64,000 bases of DNA from contig JAXLRU010000002.1 in the NCBI GenBank assembly GCA_046330935.1, positions 186,001 through 250,000 of the forward strand, read 5' to 3'. Position numbers and translations under genes: made by a program. Below the pieces are notes generated by a model that was not told the origin of the DNA, did no database searches, and saw only the letters and a list, made by a program, of their open reading frames with translations. Below are positions 14,393 to 22,871 of this stretch, in pieces. The stretch comes from JAXLRU01 sp046330935. Its GTDB lineage: Bacteria; Actinomycetota; Actinomycetes; Actinomycetales; Kineosporiaceae. Numbering within the stretch: position 1 is the first letter of the stretch; each line of letters begins with the position of its first letter.

Positions 14393-16336
14393 CTACTCGC
14401 CCAGGTCACGCAACACGCCACCGCGCAGCCGCGCGTTCGGCACCTCCTCGTGGAGCGCGCCCACGAGGAGGCCCCGCCGGTTGACGGCCACGGCGTCGAG
14501 CACCAGCGACGTCGGCACGCTGCGGTCGGCCCCCGCGTAGCGCGGCGAGGCGACGAACAGGACGTGGCCGCCGGGGTGGTCGTGCAGCGCCTCCAGCGCG
14601 TCCCCCTCGAACACGGAGCTGCGCGAGGTCTCCCCCGCCGTCTCGTCCCGGAAGCACGGCACGAGGTTCGCGGCCTCCGCCCCGCCGCCCAGCCGCGGCG
14701 GCACGAGCGGGCAGGCGCCCAGCTCGGCGTCGGGATCCATGCCCCAGGCCTTCATCCGCGCGCGGGCGGCGTCCCACCCGGCGGGGCGGGCACCGCTCAC
14801 GGCCGCGCTCGCGGCGCTCGGTGCGACCACGCAGGCGACGGCGCGTGCCGTTCGCGACCCCGGCCCCGCGGTCGTCGCGACCCAGCCGTCCCCGACGCGC
14901 CGGGCACCTGCCGGCGGGGGCGGGCATCCGTCGCGGTGCCGGTCGGCGGCGGGCAGGTCGACGGCGGCGGCGAGCACGTCCCCCTCCCGGCGCAGCTCGC
15001 GGTCGAGCACCGGCTGGTCGAGGCGGGCGAGGGGACGCACCCGCACCTGGCCGCCGAAGCTCACCGACCACCACACGCTCGCCCCGCCGAGGGCCGCCGA
15101 CCGCGACCGCGCCTGCGTCATCCGCGCCGCGCGGACCCGTCGGAAGGTGCCCGCCGCCTCCCTCGAACTGCAGCGGACCTCGGTGGTGCCGCGCTCGGCC
15201 ACGGTGGTGAGGGCGCTGCAGGCACCCGCCGCCTCGCCGTCGATCTCGATCGAGGCGGTCAGCCGGGCCGGGACGCCCCCGAGCCCGCCACCGCGCGACA
15301 CGGGGCGGACCCGGGCGACGACCGTGCAGGCCCGGCTCGTGCAGTCGACCGTGGGGCGACCGACGAGTTCGAGGTCGGAGTCGGAGGTCAGGGCGCCCTG
15401 CAGGTCGGGCAGCGTGGCCCGGACCCACTCGACCGCCTTGGCGGCGGAGGCCGCGTCGAGCGTCGCGACGTCGACGGGCAGCGGCACGAGGTCGGGCCGC
15501 GACGATCCCGCGTCGGCGTGCCAGGCCGCCTGCTGCACGCCCTCGCGCAGGCTGGGGACGTCGGCGTCGTCCTCCGGCGGCTCCACCCGCAGCAGCCGGT
15601 GCGGGGCCGCCTTGCTCACGTAGATCGTCCCCCACGGGGTGCGAGCCCGCAGCGCCGTGAGGCCCTCCACCGGGGGCGAGCCCCCGATGTCGGCGCGCGC
15701 CGAGGCCAGCGCCTGCGCCAGGGTGACGGCGAACTCGACCGGGCCGGGCAGCTTCTCGGTGATCTGGCCCTGCATCCGCGTGGCCTCGTCGCCCGTGACC
15801 CACGTGCCGGGCTCGACCCCCGCGGCCCGCGCCGTGGCGTCGGGCAGGGTGAAGAAGCGCGTGCCCCGCACGGTGGCCATGCGCATGGTCTGGCCGTCCA
15901 CCTGCAGCGTCCCGAGGACCGTGCCCGTGCGGGTCAGCTCCACCTGGAGGGTGTCCTCGCCCTCGCGGGCGATGTAGCGGACGCCGGGGGCCGCCGCCAG
16001 CTCGCGCAGCGCCTCGTCGAAGGGCAGGCGCGGGTCGGTCACGAGGCCGGCCCCCCACGGGCCGTCGGGGCCCCCACCTGCCAGCGCCAGGCCCGTCCCC
16101 GCCAGCGCCACGGCGGCCACGAGCGCGACGACGGCGGCGACCACCACCACGCGCCCCCGGCGGCGGCGCGGCACGGACGCCGGAACGAGCACCGGCGGGG
16201 GGAGGGCCCCGTAGGGCGACCACGGCTGCGGGGACGGCGGCTGCGGGTGGGCCTGCTGCGGCGGGACGGGCGGCGTCCCGTCGGGCGAGTGCCACACCGG
16301 GACGGGCGTGACGGAAGGACGGACGTCGTCGTGCAT
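14393..16336 (-). CDS. Large single-pass membrane protein of unknown function
   Basis: A 647-residue protein. A Pro/Gln-rich cytoplasmic N-terminus (about residues 1-50; PPVPPQQAHPQPPSPQPW) leads to basic PRRRRGR, one membrane helix (VVVVAAVVALVAAVALAGTGLAL) and a long extracytoplasmic region. The proximal half (TLQVELTRTGTVLGTLQVDG; DATARAAGVEPGTWVTGDEA) looks like an LppX/LprG-type lipid-binding-like or secreted substrate-like fold, but I cannot confirm a family. Cysteines such as VDCTSRACTVVARV suggest disulfides. ATG at 16336 is taken as the start. It converges on arsM with only three bases between stops and shows no obvious link to it. Confidence 0.75.
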   Translation of the reverse strand: MHDDVRPSVTPVPVWHSPDGTPPVPPQQAHPQPPSPQPWSPYGALPPPVLVPASVPRRRRGRVVVVAAVVALVAAVALAGTGLALAGGGPDGPWGAGLVTDPRLPFDEALRELAAAPGVRYIAREGEDTLQVELTRTGTVLGTLQVDGQTMRMATVRGTRFFTLPDATARAAGVEPGTWVTGDEATRMQGQITEKLPGPVEFAVTLAQALASARADIGGSPPVEGLTALRARTPWGTIYVSKAAPHRLLRVEPPEDDADVPSLREGVQQAAWHADAGSSRPDLVPLPVDVATLDAASAAKAVEWVRATLPDLQGALTSDSDLELVGRPTVDCTSRACTVVARVRPVSRGGGLGGVPARLTASIEIDGEAAGACSALTTVAERGTTEVRCSSREAAGTFRRVRAARMTQARSRSAALGGASVWWSVSFGGQVRVRPLARLDQPVLDRELRREGDVLAAAVDLPAADRHRDGCPPPPAGARRVGDGWVATTAGPGSRTARAVACVVAPSAASAAVSGARPAGWDAARARMKAWGMDPDAELGACPLVPPRLGGGAEAANLVPCFRDETAGETSRSSVFEGDALEALHDHPGGHVLFVASPRYAGADRSVPTSLVLDAVAVNRRGLLVGALHEEVPNARLRGGVLRDLGE

Positions 16337-16436
16337 GGCGCAACCCCCGGGGCGGACCGCGACCGACGCGGGCGCGCGCCAGGCGGTGGACGAAGCCCGC
16401 ACCCTACCGAGGGGCGGCGTCGGGGAGGTTTCGGCG

Positions 16437-17639
16437 TCAGGACGACGCGTGCATGGGCCGCAGCCCGGAGGCGAGGGGTTCGACGTAGCGGCGGATCGCG
16501 AGCGCGGCGGCGGCCCCCTCCCCGGCGGCGCTGGCGGCCTGCTTGGTGGAGCCGCTGCGGGCGTCGCCGGCCACGAACACCCCGGGCAGGCTGGTCATCA
16601 TGCCCGCGTCAGCGACGACGAACCCGGCGTCGTCGAGGTCGACGACGCCCTCCAGGACCTGCGTGTTGGGGCGCAGTCCCACGAACACGAACGCGGCGGC
16701 GCCCTCGAGCCGCTCGCGACCGCCGTCGCGCTCCACCTCGACGGCCACGAGCCGCCCGTCGGCGGACTCGAACGCGACGGGCGTCGCCTGCGTCACGACG
16801 TCGATCGCGGGGTTCTCCGCGACCTTGGCGACGACGAACGCCGAGGCGCTGAGCGCGTCGTTGCGGGTCACGATCGTCACCTTCGACGCGAACCGGGTGA
16901 GGAAGAGGCTCTCCTCGCCGGCGCTGTTGCCACCGCCGATGACGAGCACGTCCTTGCCCCGGTAGAAGGGGCCGTCGCAGGTGGCGCAGAAGTGCACGCC
17001 GGCCCCGATCAGGTCGTCCTCGCCGGGGATGCCGAGGCGCTTGTACGTGGACCCGACGGCGACGAGGACGGCGAACGCACCGTAGCTGCGCCCGTCGGAG
17101 GTGGTGACGCAGCGGTACTGCCCGTCGGGCGCGATGCCGGTGACCTCCTGCGCGGGCAGGATCTCGACGCCGAACCGCTCGGCCTGGGCGCGCAGGCGGT
17201 CGGCGAACTCGGCCCCACCGACCCCCTCGGGGAAGCCAGGGAAGTTGTCGAGCTTCTCGGTGACGCCGGCCTGGCCGCCGACGCCGGCCCGCTCGATCAC
17301 CAGCGTCGAGAGCCCCTCGCGGGCGGCGTACAGCGCGGCGGTGAGCCCCGCGGGGCCGGAGCCGACGACGATCAGGTCGTAGAACGACTCCTTGGCGCTC
17401 GCCTGGATGCCCAGCTTCGCCGCGAGTTCGGCGTTGCTCGGCTCCACCAGCACGCTGCCGTCGTCGAACACGATCGTCGGAATGACGTCCTTGCCGTCGT
17501 TGTGGGACTGCACGACCTCGCGGCCGGCGGCGTCGGCGTCCACGTCGACGTAGTCGTAGGCGATCCGCTGCTCGCCCAGGAACGCCTTGGAACGCTTGCA
17601 GTCGGAGCACCAGCTGGTCCCGTAGAGCGTGATCGTCAT
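16437..17639 (-). CDS. Glutaredoxin/mycoredoxin-thioredoxin reductase fusion
   Basis: A 400-residue flavoenzyme. Residues 1-80 form a glutaredoxin-like domain with the active site TSWCSDCKRSKAFLG (Cys11/Cys14), then DVIPTIVFDDGSVLVEPSN. Residues from about 88 form a thioredoxin reductase-type pyridine nucleotide-disulfide oxidoreductase: FAD motif VVGSGPAGLTAALYA, redox disulfide FCATCDGPFY (Cys218/Cys221), NADPH motif VIGGGNSAGEES and VFVAGDARSGSTKQAASAAGEG. The fusion suggests direct electron flow from NADPH through the reductase to the glutaredoxin domain. In mycothiol-using bacteria that domain could act like mycoredoxin. Substrate unknown; arsenate reduction nearby is a possible but unproven client. 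Confidence 0.9.
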   Translation of the reverse strand: MTITLYGTSWCSDCKRSKAFLGEQRIAYDYVDVDADAAGREVVQSHNDGKDVIPTIVFDDGSVLVEPSNAELAAKLGIQASAKESFYDLIVVGSGPAGLTAALYAAREGLSTLVIERAGVGGQAGVTEKLDNFPGFPEGVGGAEFADRLRAQAERFGVEILPAQEVTGIAPDGQYRCVTTSDGRSYGAFAVLVAVGSTYKRLGIPGEDDLIGAGVHFCATCDGPFYRGKDVLVIGGGNSAGEESLFLTRFASKVTIVTRNDALSASAFVVAKVAENPAIDVVTQATPVAFESADGRLVAVEVERDGGRERLEGAAAFVFVGLRPNTQVLEGVVDLDDAGFVVADAGMMTSLPGVFVAGDARSGSTKQAASAAGEGAAAALAIRRYVEPLASGLRPMHASS

Positions 17640-17805
17640 GGGGGACAGTCTCGCCGCTGCATGCGCCCGCGCACCTTACGGATCGGTGACGTCCCGGCGG
17701 CTGCTACCGTTCGCGCCCGTCCGTGCCGTGGCGCCGGCGCGCATCGAGCCACCGGTGGTCGCGCCCGGCCCGGCACTCAGGCCCGCGCCCTGCAGGAGCA
17801 GCCCC

Positions 17806-18276
17806 GTGAGACGCCACTCGTTCGCCGTCGCCACCGCCGCCGTCACCCTCGCCCTGTCGGGGGTCGCGGCGTCCCCCGCCCACGCGGCCACCTGCTACGG
17901 CGGCGCGTGCAACGGGAAGAACCCGAGCACGGCGGGCTGCACGAACATCAGCTCGGTGCGCACCGCCGACTCCGCGGATGGCCTCAAGCACCTGGAGCTG
18001 CGCTACTCGAGCTCGGCCTCGTGCGACGCGTACTGGGCCCGGGCCCGCTACGACGACGTGTACTGGTCGGGCACGTACCTGATCTTCTCCGTGGAGCGCC
18101 GTTACGACTACAACGGCATCACGAACTACTACTCCTCCGACGTCGACGAGAGCGAGAGCGGCTTCACCATGATGTTCGGCCGGGCCAAGGGCTTCTCCTA
18201 CCGGGCGTGCATGCGCGAGAAGTGGAGCGGCGGGAACGACGTCTTCACCAAGTGCACGTCCTGGGTCGCCGGCTGA
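17806..18276 (+). CDS. DUF2690 secreted protein
   Basis: A 156-residue exported protein. The signal peptide (RRHSFAVATAAVTLALSGVA, cut near PAHA) is followed by the family signature CYGGACNGKNPSTAGC and further cysteines that probably form disulfides in the extracellular protein. The GTG at 17806 follows CAGGAGCAGCCCC. The function of the family is unknown. The nearby genes give no clue to its role. Confidence 0.8.
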   Translation: MRRHSFAVATAAVTLALSGVAASPAHAATCYGGACNGKNPSTAGCTNISSVRTADSADGLKHLELRYSSSASCDAYWARARYDDVYWSGTYLIFSVERRYDYNGITNYYSSDVDESESGFTMMFGRAKGFSYRACMREKWSGGNDVFTKCTSWVAG

Positions 18277-18288
18277 GGAGGCCCGTCA

Positions 18289-18315
18289 GCGGGGCGGCCG
18301 GTCAGGCCGCTCCGC
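18289..18315. terminator. Hairpin between the DUF2690 and DUF1990 genes
   Basis: GCGGGGCGGCC (18289-18299) and GGCCGCTCCGC (18305-18315) pair at ten of eleven positions around a five-base loop. The hairpin lies at the meeting point of two convergent genes and overlaps the last codons of the minus-strand one. Confidence 0.5.
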
Positions 18316-18832
18316 GCAGCACCCGCGAGGCGCCGCGCGCCAGCACCCGGGCGAAGCCCCGCTGCCCGAGCGCGACCACCGGCATCAGCGGGCGCCACAG
18401 CGCGCGGGCGGGGGCCCAGGCGGGCACGCTGAACGCCCGCACGGTGAACCACAGCCGCCCGTCGGCGTCCCGCTCGACGGCGAAGCGCTCCTCGCCGCGG
18501 AACAGGTGGCCCGGCAGCGTCCCGTAGGAGAAGCCGACGCCGGTGGGCGACTCCTCGACGTCGACGATCCGGCAGGGCTCGCTCAGCCGCGCGCGCCCGA
18601 CGCCGATCCGGGTAGTCACGAGACCACCGACGGCGGCGCGGGGGGCGTCGGCGTCGAGGCGGACGCCGGCGGCGGCGTGCACCCGCCAGGTCAGCAGCGC
18701 CTCACCGACGCGGGCGAGGTCGGCGGCGTCGGCGGGGCCCGGGGCGAGCAGGTGCCGGGCGGTCAGGTGCGAGTAGCCGCGCGGCAGCTGCGCCGCCGAC
18801 GACTGCCCGACCTCGGGGTAGGTGAACGTCAT
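18302..18832 (-). CDS. DUF1990 family protein
   Basis: A 176-residue soluble protein with DUF1990 features: start MTFTYPEVG, centre LLTWRVHAAAGVRLDA, then TRIGVGRARLSEPCRIVDVE and FSYGTLPGHLFRGEERFAVE. The function of the family is unknown; the fold is probably lipocalin- or START-like. Its ATG overlaps the stop of the upstream YndJ-like gene by four bases, so it is the last gene of the tetR operon. Confidence 0.85.
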   Translation of the reverse strand: MTFTYPEVGQSSAAQLPRGYSHLTARHLLAPGPADAADLARVGEALLTWRVHAAAGVRLDADAPRAAVGGLVTTRIGVGRARLSEPCRIVDVEESPTGVGFSYGTLPGHLFRGEERFAVERDADGRLWFTVRAFSVPAWAPARALWRPLMPVVALGQRGFARVLARGASRVLRGAA

Positions 18833-19707
18833 GACCTCTCCTCCTTGAGCAGCAGGCGCCAGGCGAGGACGCCGCAGACGGCGAACCCGAGCGCGTTGGT
18901 GACGCCGTGGGTGGCGACCATCCAGTCGAGCGAGGGGTGGGGCAGGCCGGTGGCCTCGCCGAGCGCCCACGACAGGGCGAGCAGCATGGTCGCAGCGAGC
19001 ACCGCCGAGCTGACGCCGAGCAGCACCCGCGCGGCCGGGCCCGTGCCGGGGCGCAGCCGCGTCCAGGTGAGCCACGCCACCGCCCACATCCCGGCGGTGA
19101 GGACGGCCGCGCCCGCGAGCTCCGCGGCGTCGGACACGAAGTACCCGATCAGCACGAGGAGCGTGCCGACGGGTACGAGCAGCGCCGCGGGGGCCGCGAG
19201 CCGGGACGACGTGCGGGTGGCCGAGCAGACGAGGCCCGCCACGAGCGCCGCGACGAAGCCGGCGTAGTGCAGGTGCGGCACGGTCAGGGCGAGGATGTCG
19301 AGCTCGAAGCCGAACAGGCGGTACCCGGCGCGCTCGGCGACGAGGGCGCTGCCGGCGACGAGCGGGCACGCGAGGCCGGTGACGAGCGCCGCCTCGACGG
19401 GGGCGGGCAGGTGCGGGCGGCCAGCGCGCACCGCGGCGAGCCAGCGCAGGGCACGGACGGCGGCCAGCCCCGCGAGCGCCGCGGTGGCCAGCGCGTAGGC
19501 GGCGGCCAGGGCGACGGCGAGCGGCCCCCGGGGCAGGGCGAGCGAGGCGACCCCGGCGGCGGCGGGCACCGGCCACCAGCGCACGAGGAGCCGCGGGACG
19601 CCGTCGATCAGGCGCAGCCCCAGCGGCACGACCACCAGCACCCCGACGGCGACGAGGGCGTCGACGGTGAGCCGGGCGGCGTCGCCCAGCTCGGCCTCGG
19701 CGCTCAC
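18829..19707 (-). CDS. YndJ-like polytopic membrane protein
   Basis: A 292-residue protein with about eight to nine hydrophobic segments. The sequence GYRLFGFELDILALTVPHLHYAGFVAAL and the final HGVTNALGFAVCGVLAWRLL match the YndJ type, whose function is unknown. The pairing with DUF1990 is common in actinobacteria and Bacillus. The GTG at 19707 overlaps the tetR stop by four bases (GTGA). Confidence 0.75.
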   Translation of the reverse strand: MSAEAELGDAARLTVDALVAVGVLVVVPLGLRLIDGVPRLLVRWWPVPAAAGVASLALPRGPLAVALAAAYALATAALAGLAAVRALRWLAAVRAGRPHLPAPVEAALVTGLACPLVAGSALVAERAGYRLFGFELDILALTVPHLHYAGFVAALVAGLVCSATRTSSRLAAPAALLVPVGTLLVLIGYFVSDAAELAGAAVLTAGMWAVAWLTWTRLRPGTGPAARVLLGVSSAVLAATMLLALSWALGEATGLPHPSLDWMVATHGVTNALGFAVCGVLAWRLLLKEERS

Positions 19708-20357
19708 GACCTGCCCGCCGTGACGAGGCGGAGGACGTCGTCGACCGCGGTGCGCAGCACGGGCAGGCGGGCCAGGCGCACGAGGCGGGCGACGAGCGGG
19801 GCGGCCTGCGCCGTGAGGGCTCGGGTGCGGCGCTGGCCGGGGCTGTCGTCGTGCACCCAGAAGAGCATGATCCCGAGCTGGGCGAGCCAGAGCAGCTCGG
19901 GCAGCTGCTCGCGCAGCCGCTCGGGAACCCGGGGCCGGATGCCGGTGACCAGCTCGCCGATCATGGCGAGGCTCGTCTCGCGGGCGGCGGCCGAGGCGGG
20001 CGAGAACGGGCTGGACGGCGAGCCGGGGCGGATCGCCGTCGTCACGAACTCGACGCCGAAGGCGTGGTACGGCTCGAAGACGTCGAGCCCGGCGGCCCAG
20101 ACGGCGGCGAGCCGGGCGCCGAGGTCGGGCCCCGCCGCGGCCAGCACCTCGCGGGCGCGGCGGGCGTGCTCGGCCGTGACCTCCCGGTACAGCTCCTGCA
20201 CCAGGTGCTGCTTGGACGGGAAGTAGTAGTAGGCGTTGCCCGTCGCCACTCCAGCCTCGGTGGCGATGCGGCGCATCGTCGTCGCCTCGTAGCCGTGCTC
20301 GCGGAACAGCCGCAGGGCGGTGGCCAGGATCTGATCGCGAGTCGCCGCGCCGTCCAT
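19704..20357 (-). CDS. TetR-family transcriptional regulator
   Basis: A 217-residue repressor. The N-terminal helix-turn-helix domain reads TRDQILATALRLFREHGYEA then TTMRRIATEAGVATGNAYYYF and FPSKQHLVQELYREV; the ligand-binding half is variable. It heads an operon with the YndJ-like and DUF1990 genes. Two palindromes directly upstream of its ATG (20368-20399) are probable operators, so the operon should be autoregulated. Ligand unknown. Confidence 0.92.
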   Translation of the reverse strand: MDGAATRDQILATALRLFREHGYEATTMRRIATEAGVATGNAYYYFPSKQHLVQELYREVTAEHARRAREVLAAAGPDLGARLAAVWAAGLDVFEPYHAFGVEFVTTAIRPGSPSSPFSPASAAARETSLAMIGELVTGIRPRVPERLREQLPELLWLAQLGIMLFWVHDDSPGQRRTRALTAQAAPLVARLVRLARLPVLRTAVDDVLRLVTAGRS

Positions 20358-20367
20358 GCCGCCTCCT

Positions 20368-20399
20368 CTTGAACGTGTTCAAGTGTTGAACACGTTCAA
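20368..20399. promoter_or_regulatory. Double palindromic TetR operator
   Basis: CTTGAAC-GT-GTTCAAG (20368-20383) is a perfect palindrome around two bases. TTGAAC-AC-GTTCAA (20386-20399) is a second one centred 17 bp away. Both lie within 45 bp of the tetR start. Confidence 0.75.
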
Positions 20400-20455
20400 G
20401 GTACGGGGGTGCGGATCCCTGAGCAACCGGGTTCCCGTGCACCGCCCGCGCCCCA

Positions 20456-20499
20456 GGGACGGTGTGCGGCGCACTGTGCCGCCAACCGTCCGCGGAGCA
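20456..20499 (+). repeat. Dispersed palindromic repeat, copy A1
   Basis: A 44-bp unit with nested inverted arms: GACGGT pairs with ACCGTC, and GCGGC with GCCGC around GCACTGT. It is nearly identical to copy A2 at 20526-20570 and shares its core with three units near 42.2-42.4 kb. Confidence 0.75.
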
Positions 20500-20525
20500 T
20501 CTGCGGCGCCGCCTACCTCGCGCCC

Positions 20526-20570
20526 GAGGACGGTGTGCGGCGCACTGTGTCGCCAACCGTCCGCGGAGCA
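20526..20570 (+). repeat. Dispersed palindromic repeat, copy A2
   Basis: Same unit as A1 with one internal change (GTGTCGCC for GTGCCGCC). The rest of the 346-bp gap between tetR and the interrupted surface gene (20358-20704) shows no gene; it holds the tetR operator, these repeats and presumably the promoter of the next gene. Confidence 0.75.
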
Positions 20571-20704
20571 CGTGCGACCAGCGGCACTCCCCAGGCCCGG
20601 CGAACGGGACATGACAGACCGTCACGGGTCGTCACCCGTGCGCCACCGAACAATCAACCGTGCAGAAGGGAAAGAAGGGCAGGCACACCTCCGACATGAC
20701 CTGA

Positions 20705-22871
20705 GTGACCCGTCTCACGCGCCTCGCGCCCCTCGCCGCGGCCCTCGTCGCCGCCCTGGTGCTGCCGGCCACCGGCCCGCTCGCCAGCCCCGCTTCCGCC
20801 GTCGTGCCGTCGTGCACCACGGCCGGGCTGACCGTCACCGCCCTGCACGGGCCGGTCTTCTACACCGACCTCACCAACAGTCCCGCCCTCAGCGGCGCCT
20901 ACGCGGGGTACCGCGTCACCGACACCCTCGGTGCCCCACGCACCGACCTGTGGGTGAACCTGTCGAACTTCACCGGCGGGTCCGTGGCGCTCGGCAGCGG
21001 GCAGGCCGCCTCGCAGCAGATCCCGACGCTGGCCGGCAACGCCGCCGCGAGCCGCTTCTTCTACCTCAAGGCGAGCGCGCTCAACGCCACGGCGCAGAAC
21101 CACACCGTCTCGGTGTACTCGGGCCGCCCCGGCCTGGGCGGGACGCTGCTGTGCAGCCAGACCGGCGGGTTCCTCAACGTCCAGAAGACGCTGGAGGCTG
21201 CGGCCAACAAGCTGACCTCGACCCTCGTCAGCGGCGGCGGCACCCCGAAGATCGGGTCGCAGTTCACGATCACCGTGGAGGGCGACACCGGCCAGGTGGG
21301 CGCAGGCACCTCCGACGACCCGGGCTCGTTCTGGATGAGCCCGTCGGCCGTCGGCACCTGGCCGGCCGACGCCTACCGCCTCGTGGGCACCACGCTGTCC
21401 TTCGACGGCGTCTCGGCCGGCACCGACATCCTGCGCGTGCCGAACATGGCGGGCCCCGACCGGCACTACGTGGCCACCTACACCTTCCGCGCGATCGGGT
21501 TCACGGCCGGCAGCACCACCGTGATCCCGGTGCAGCAGATCGCCTCGGGCACGCAGATCAAGCACACCTCGCTGCCCTCGCTGGCCACGCTCCCCGCGAT
21601 CGTCTCCCCGGTCAACGACCTCCTGCTGTCCAGCAGCATCTCGCCGACGACCCTGCCGATCGGCGGCGGCGACGCGACCGTCTCCGTGCACGTGAGCGGC
21701 ACCGCCGGGGCCGTGCTCGACGACTTCGCGATCACGCTGCCGGCCGGCGCGAGTCTCGTCAGCGGCTCGGCCAGCTGGGCCGGCGGCGCCGTCGCCGACC
21801 CGACCGCCTCGGGCGGCCGCCTCATCTCCACCGGCCCCTACACGCTGCCCGGGGGCGGCGCGGACTTCTCCTACACGGTCCGCTTCGGCCCCACCTCGGG
21901 CACCCGCACCGTCGCCACCGTCGGCCGCCTCGGCACCACCGAGCTCGACTCGACGGTCTCGACCGGCGACAACGCCCCCGCCAGCTCGAACGTGCACGTG
22001 GCCGCCGCCCCCGTGGCCGTGGACGACTCCCCGACCGTCGCGCCCGACACCGCCACCGACCTCGACGTCCTCGCCAACGACACCGACGCCGACGGCGACA
22101 CCCTGACGCTGGACGCCGTGAGCTCGCCGAGCCACGGGACCACCGAGATCGTCGGCGGCTTGGTCCGCTACACCCCCGCCGAGGGCTACGAGGGCAGCGA
22201 CACCTTCACCTACACCGTCGCCGACGGCACCGGAGGCACCGCGACCGGCACCGTGCACGTGACGGTCAGCTCCGCCCCCGCCCCGACCAGCACCTCGAGC
22301 GAGCCGACGTCGACGAGCTCCAGCTCCGCCCCCGCCCCCACCAGCACCTCGAGCGAGCCGACCTCCACGAGCTCCAGCACCGACCCGGCCCCCACCAGCA
22401 CCTCGAGCGAGCCGACGTCGACGAGCTCCAGCACCGACCCGGCCCCCACCGACCCGACCAGCACCGACCCCAGCTCCACCGACCCCAGCTCCACCTCGAC
22501 CACGGAGCCGACCAGCACCGACCCGCCGTCGACGGACCCCGCCGACGACGAGGCGCAGGTGGCCTGGGACGGCTCGGTCGAGATCGGCGTCCTCGCCAAC
22601 GACCCCGAGGGCAGCGCGATCGCGGAGGTCGGCACGCCGGCCCACGGCACGGCGGAGATCACCGACGGCGGGATCCTCTACACCCCGGACGGCACCCACG
22701 CGGGGACGGACACCTTCACCTACACGGTCACCCACGACGGCACCCCGGTCGAGACCCCGGCGACGGTCACCGTGGACGTCACCGCTGCCGCCCTGGTCGT
22801 GACCGACGACGACGCGACGGCGACCGCCGCGGCCACGCCGCTGACGATCGACGTCCTCGACAACGACTCGG
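20705..22871 (+). pseudogene. Giant secreted repeat protein, 5' part, interrupted by an IS element
   Basis: The first 722 codons of a secreted surface protein. The signal peptide (RLAPLAAALVAALVLPATG) precedes beta-sandwich modules: two N-terminal repeats of unknown type, then a cadherin/Big-like module (APVAVDDSPTVAPDTATDLD, VLANDTDADGDTLTLDAV). Next comes a Ser/Thr/Pro linker built from TSTSSEPTSTSSS units, a second such module (VEIGVLANDPEGSAIAEV) and the start of a third (PLTIDVLDNDS). The third module stops at the insertion point after codon 721. Beyond it the frame runs into the insertion sequence and reads nonsense. Joining 22871 to 24535 restores one open frame of 1107 residues. GTG at 20705 is the best start; a ribosome binding site is not obvious. 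Confidence 0.88.
22867..22871 (+). repeat. Left target-site duplication of the IS element
   Basis: CTCGG here is repeated at 24530-24534 directly after the right end of the element. Removing the element and one copy restores the reading frame with residues N-D-S-G-E-A-P. Confidence 0.85.
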
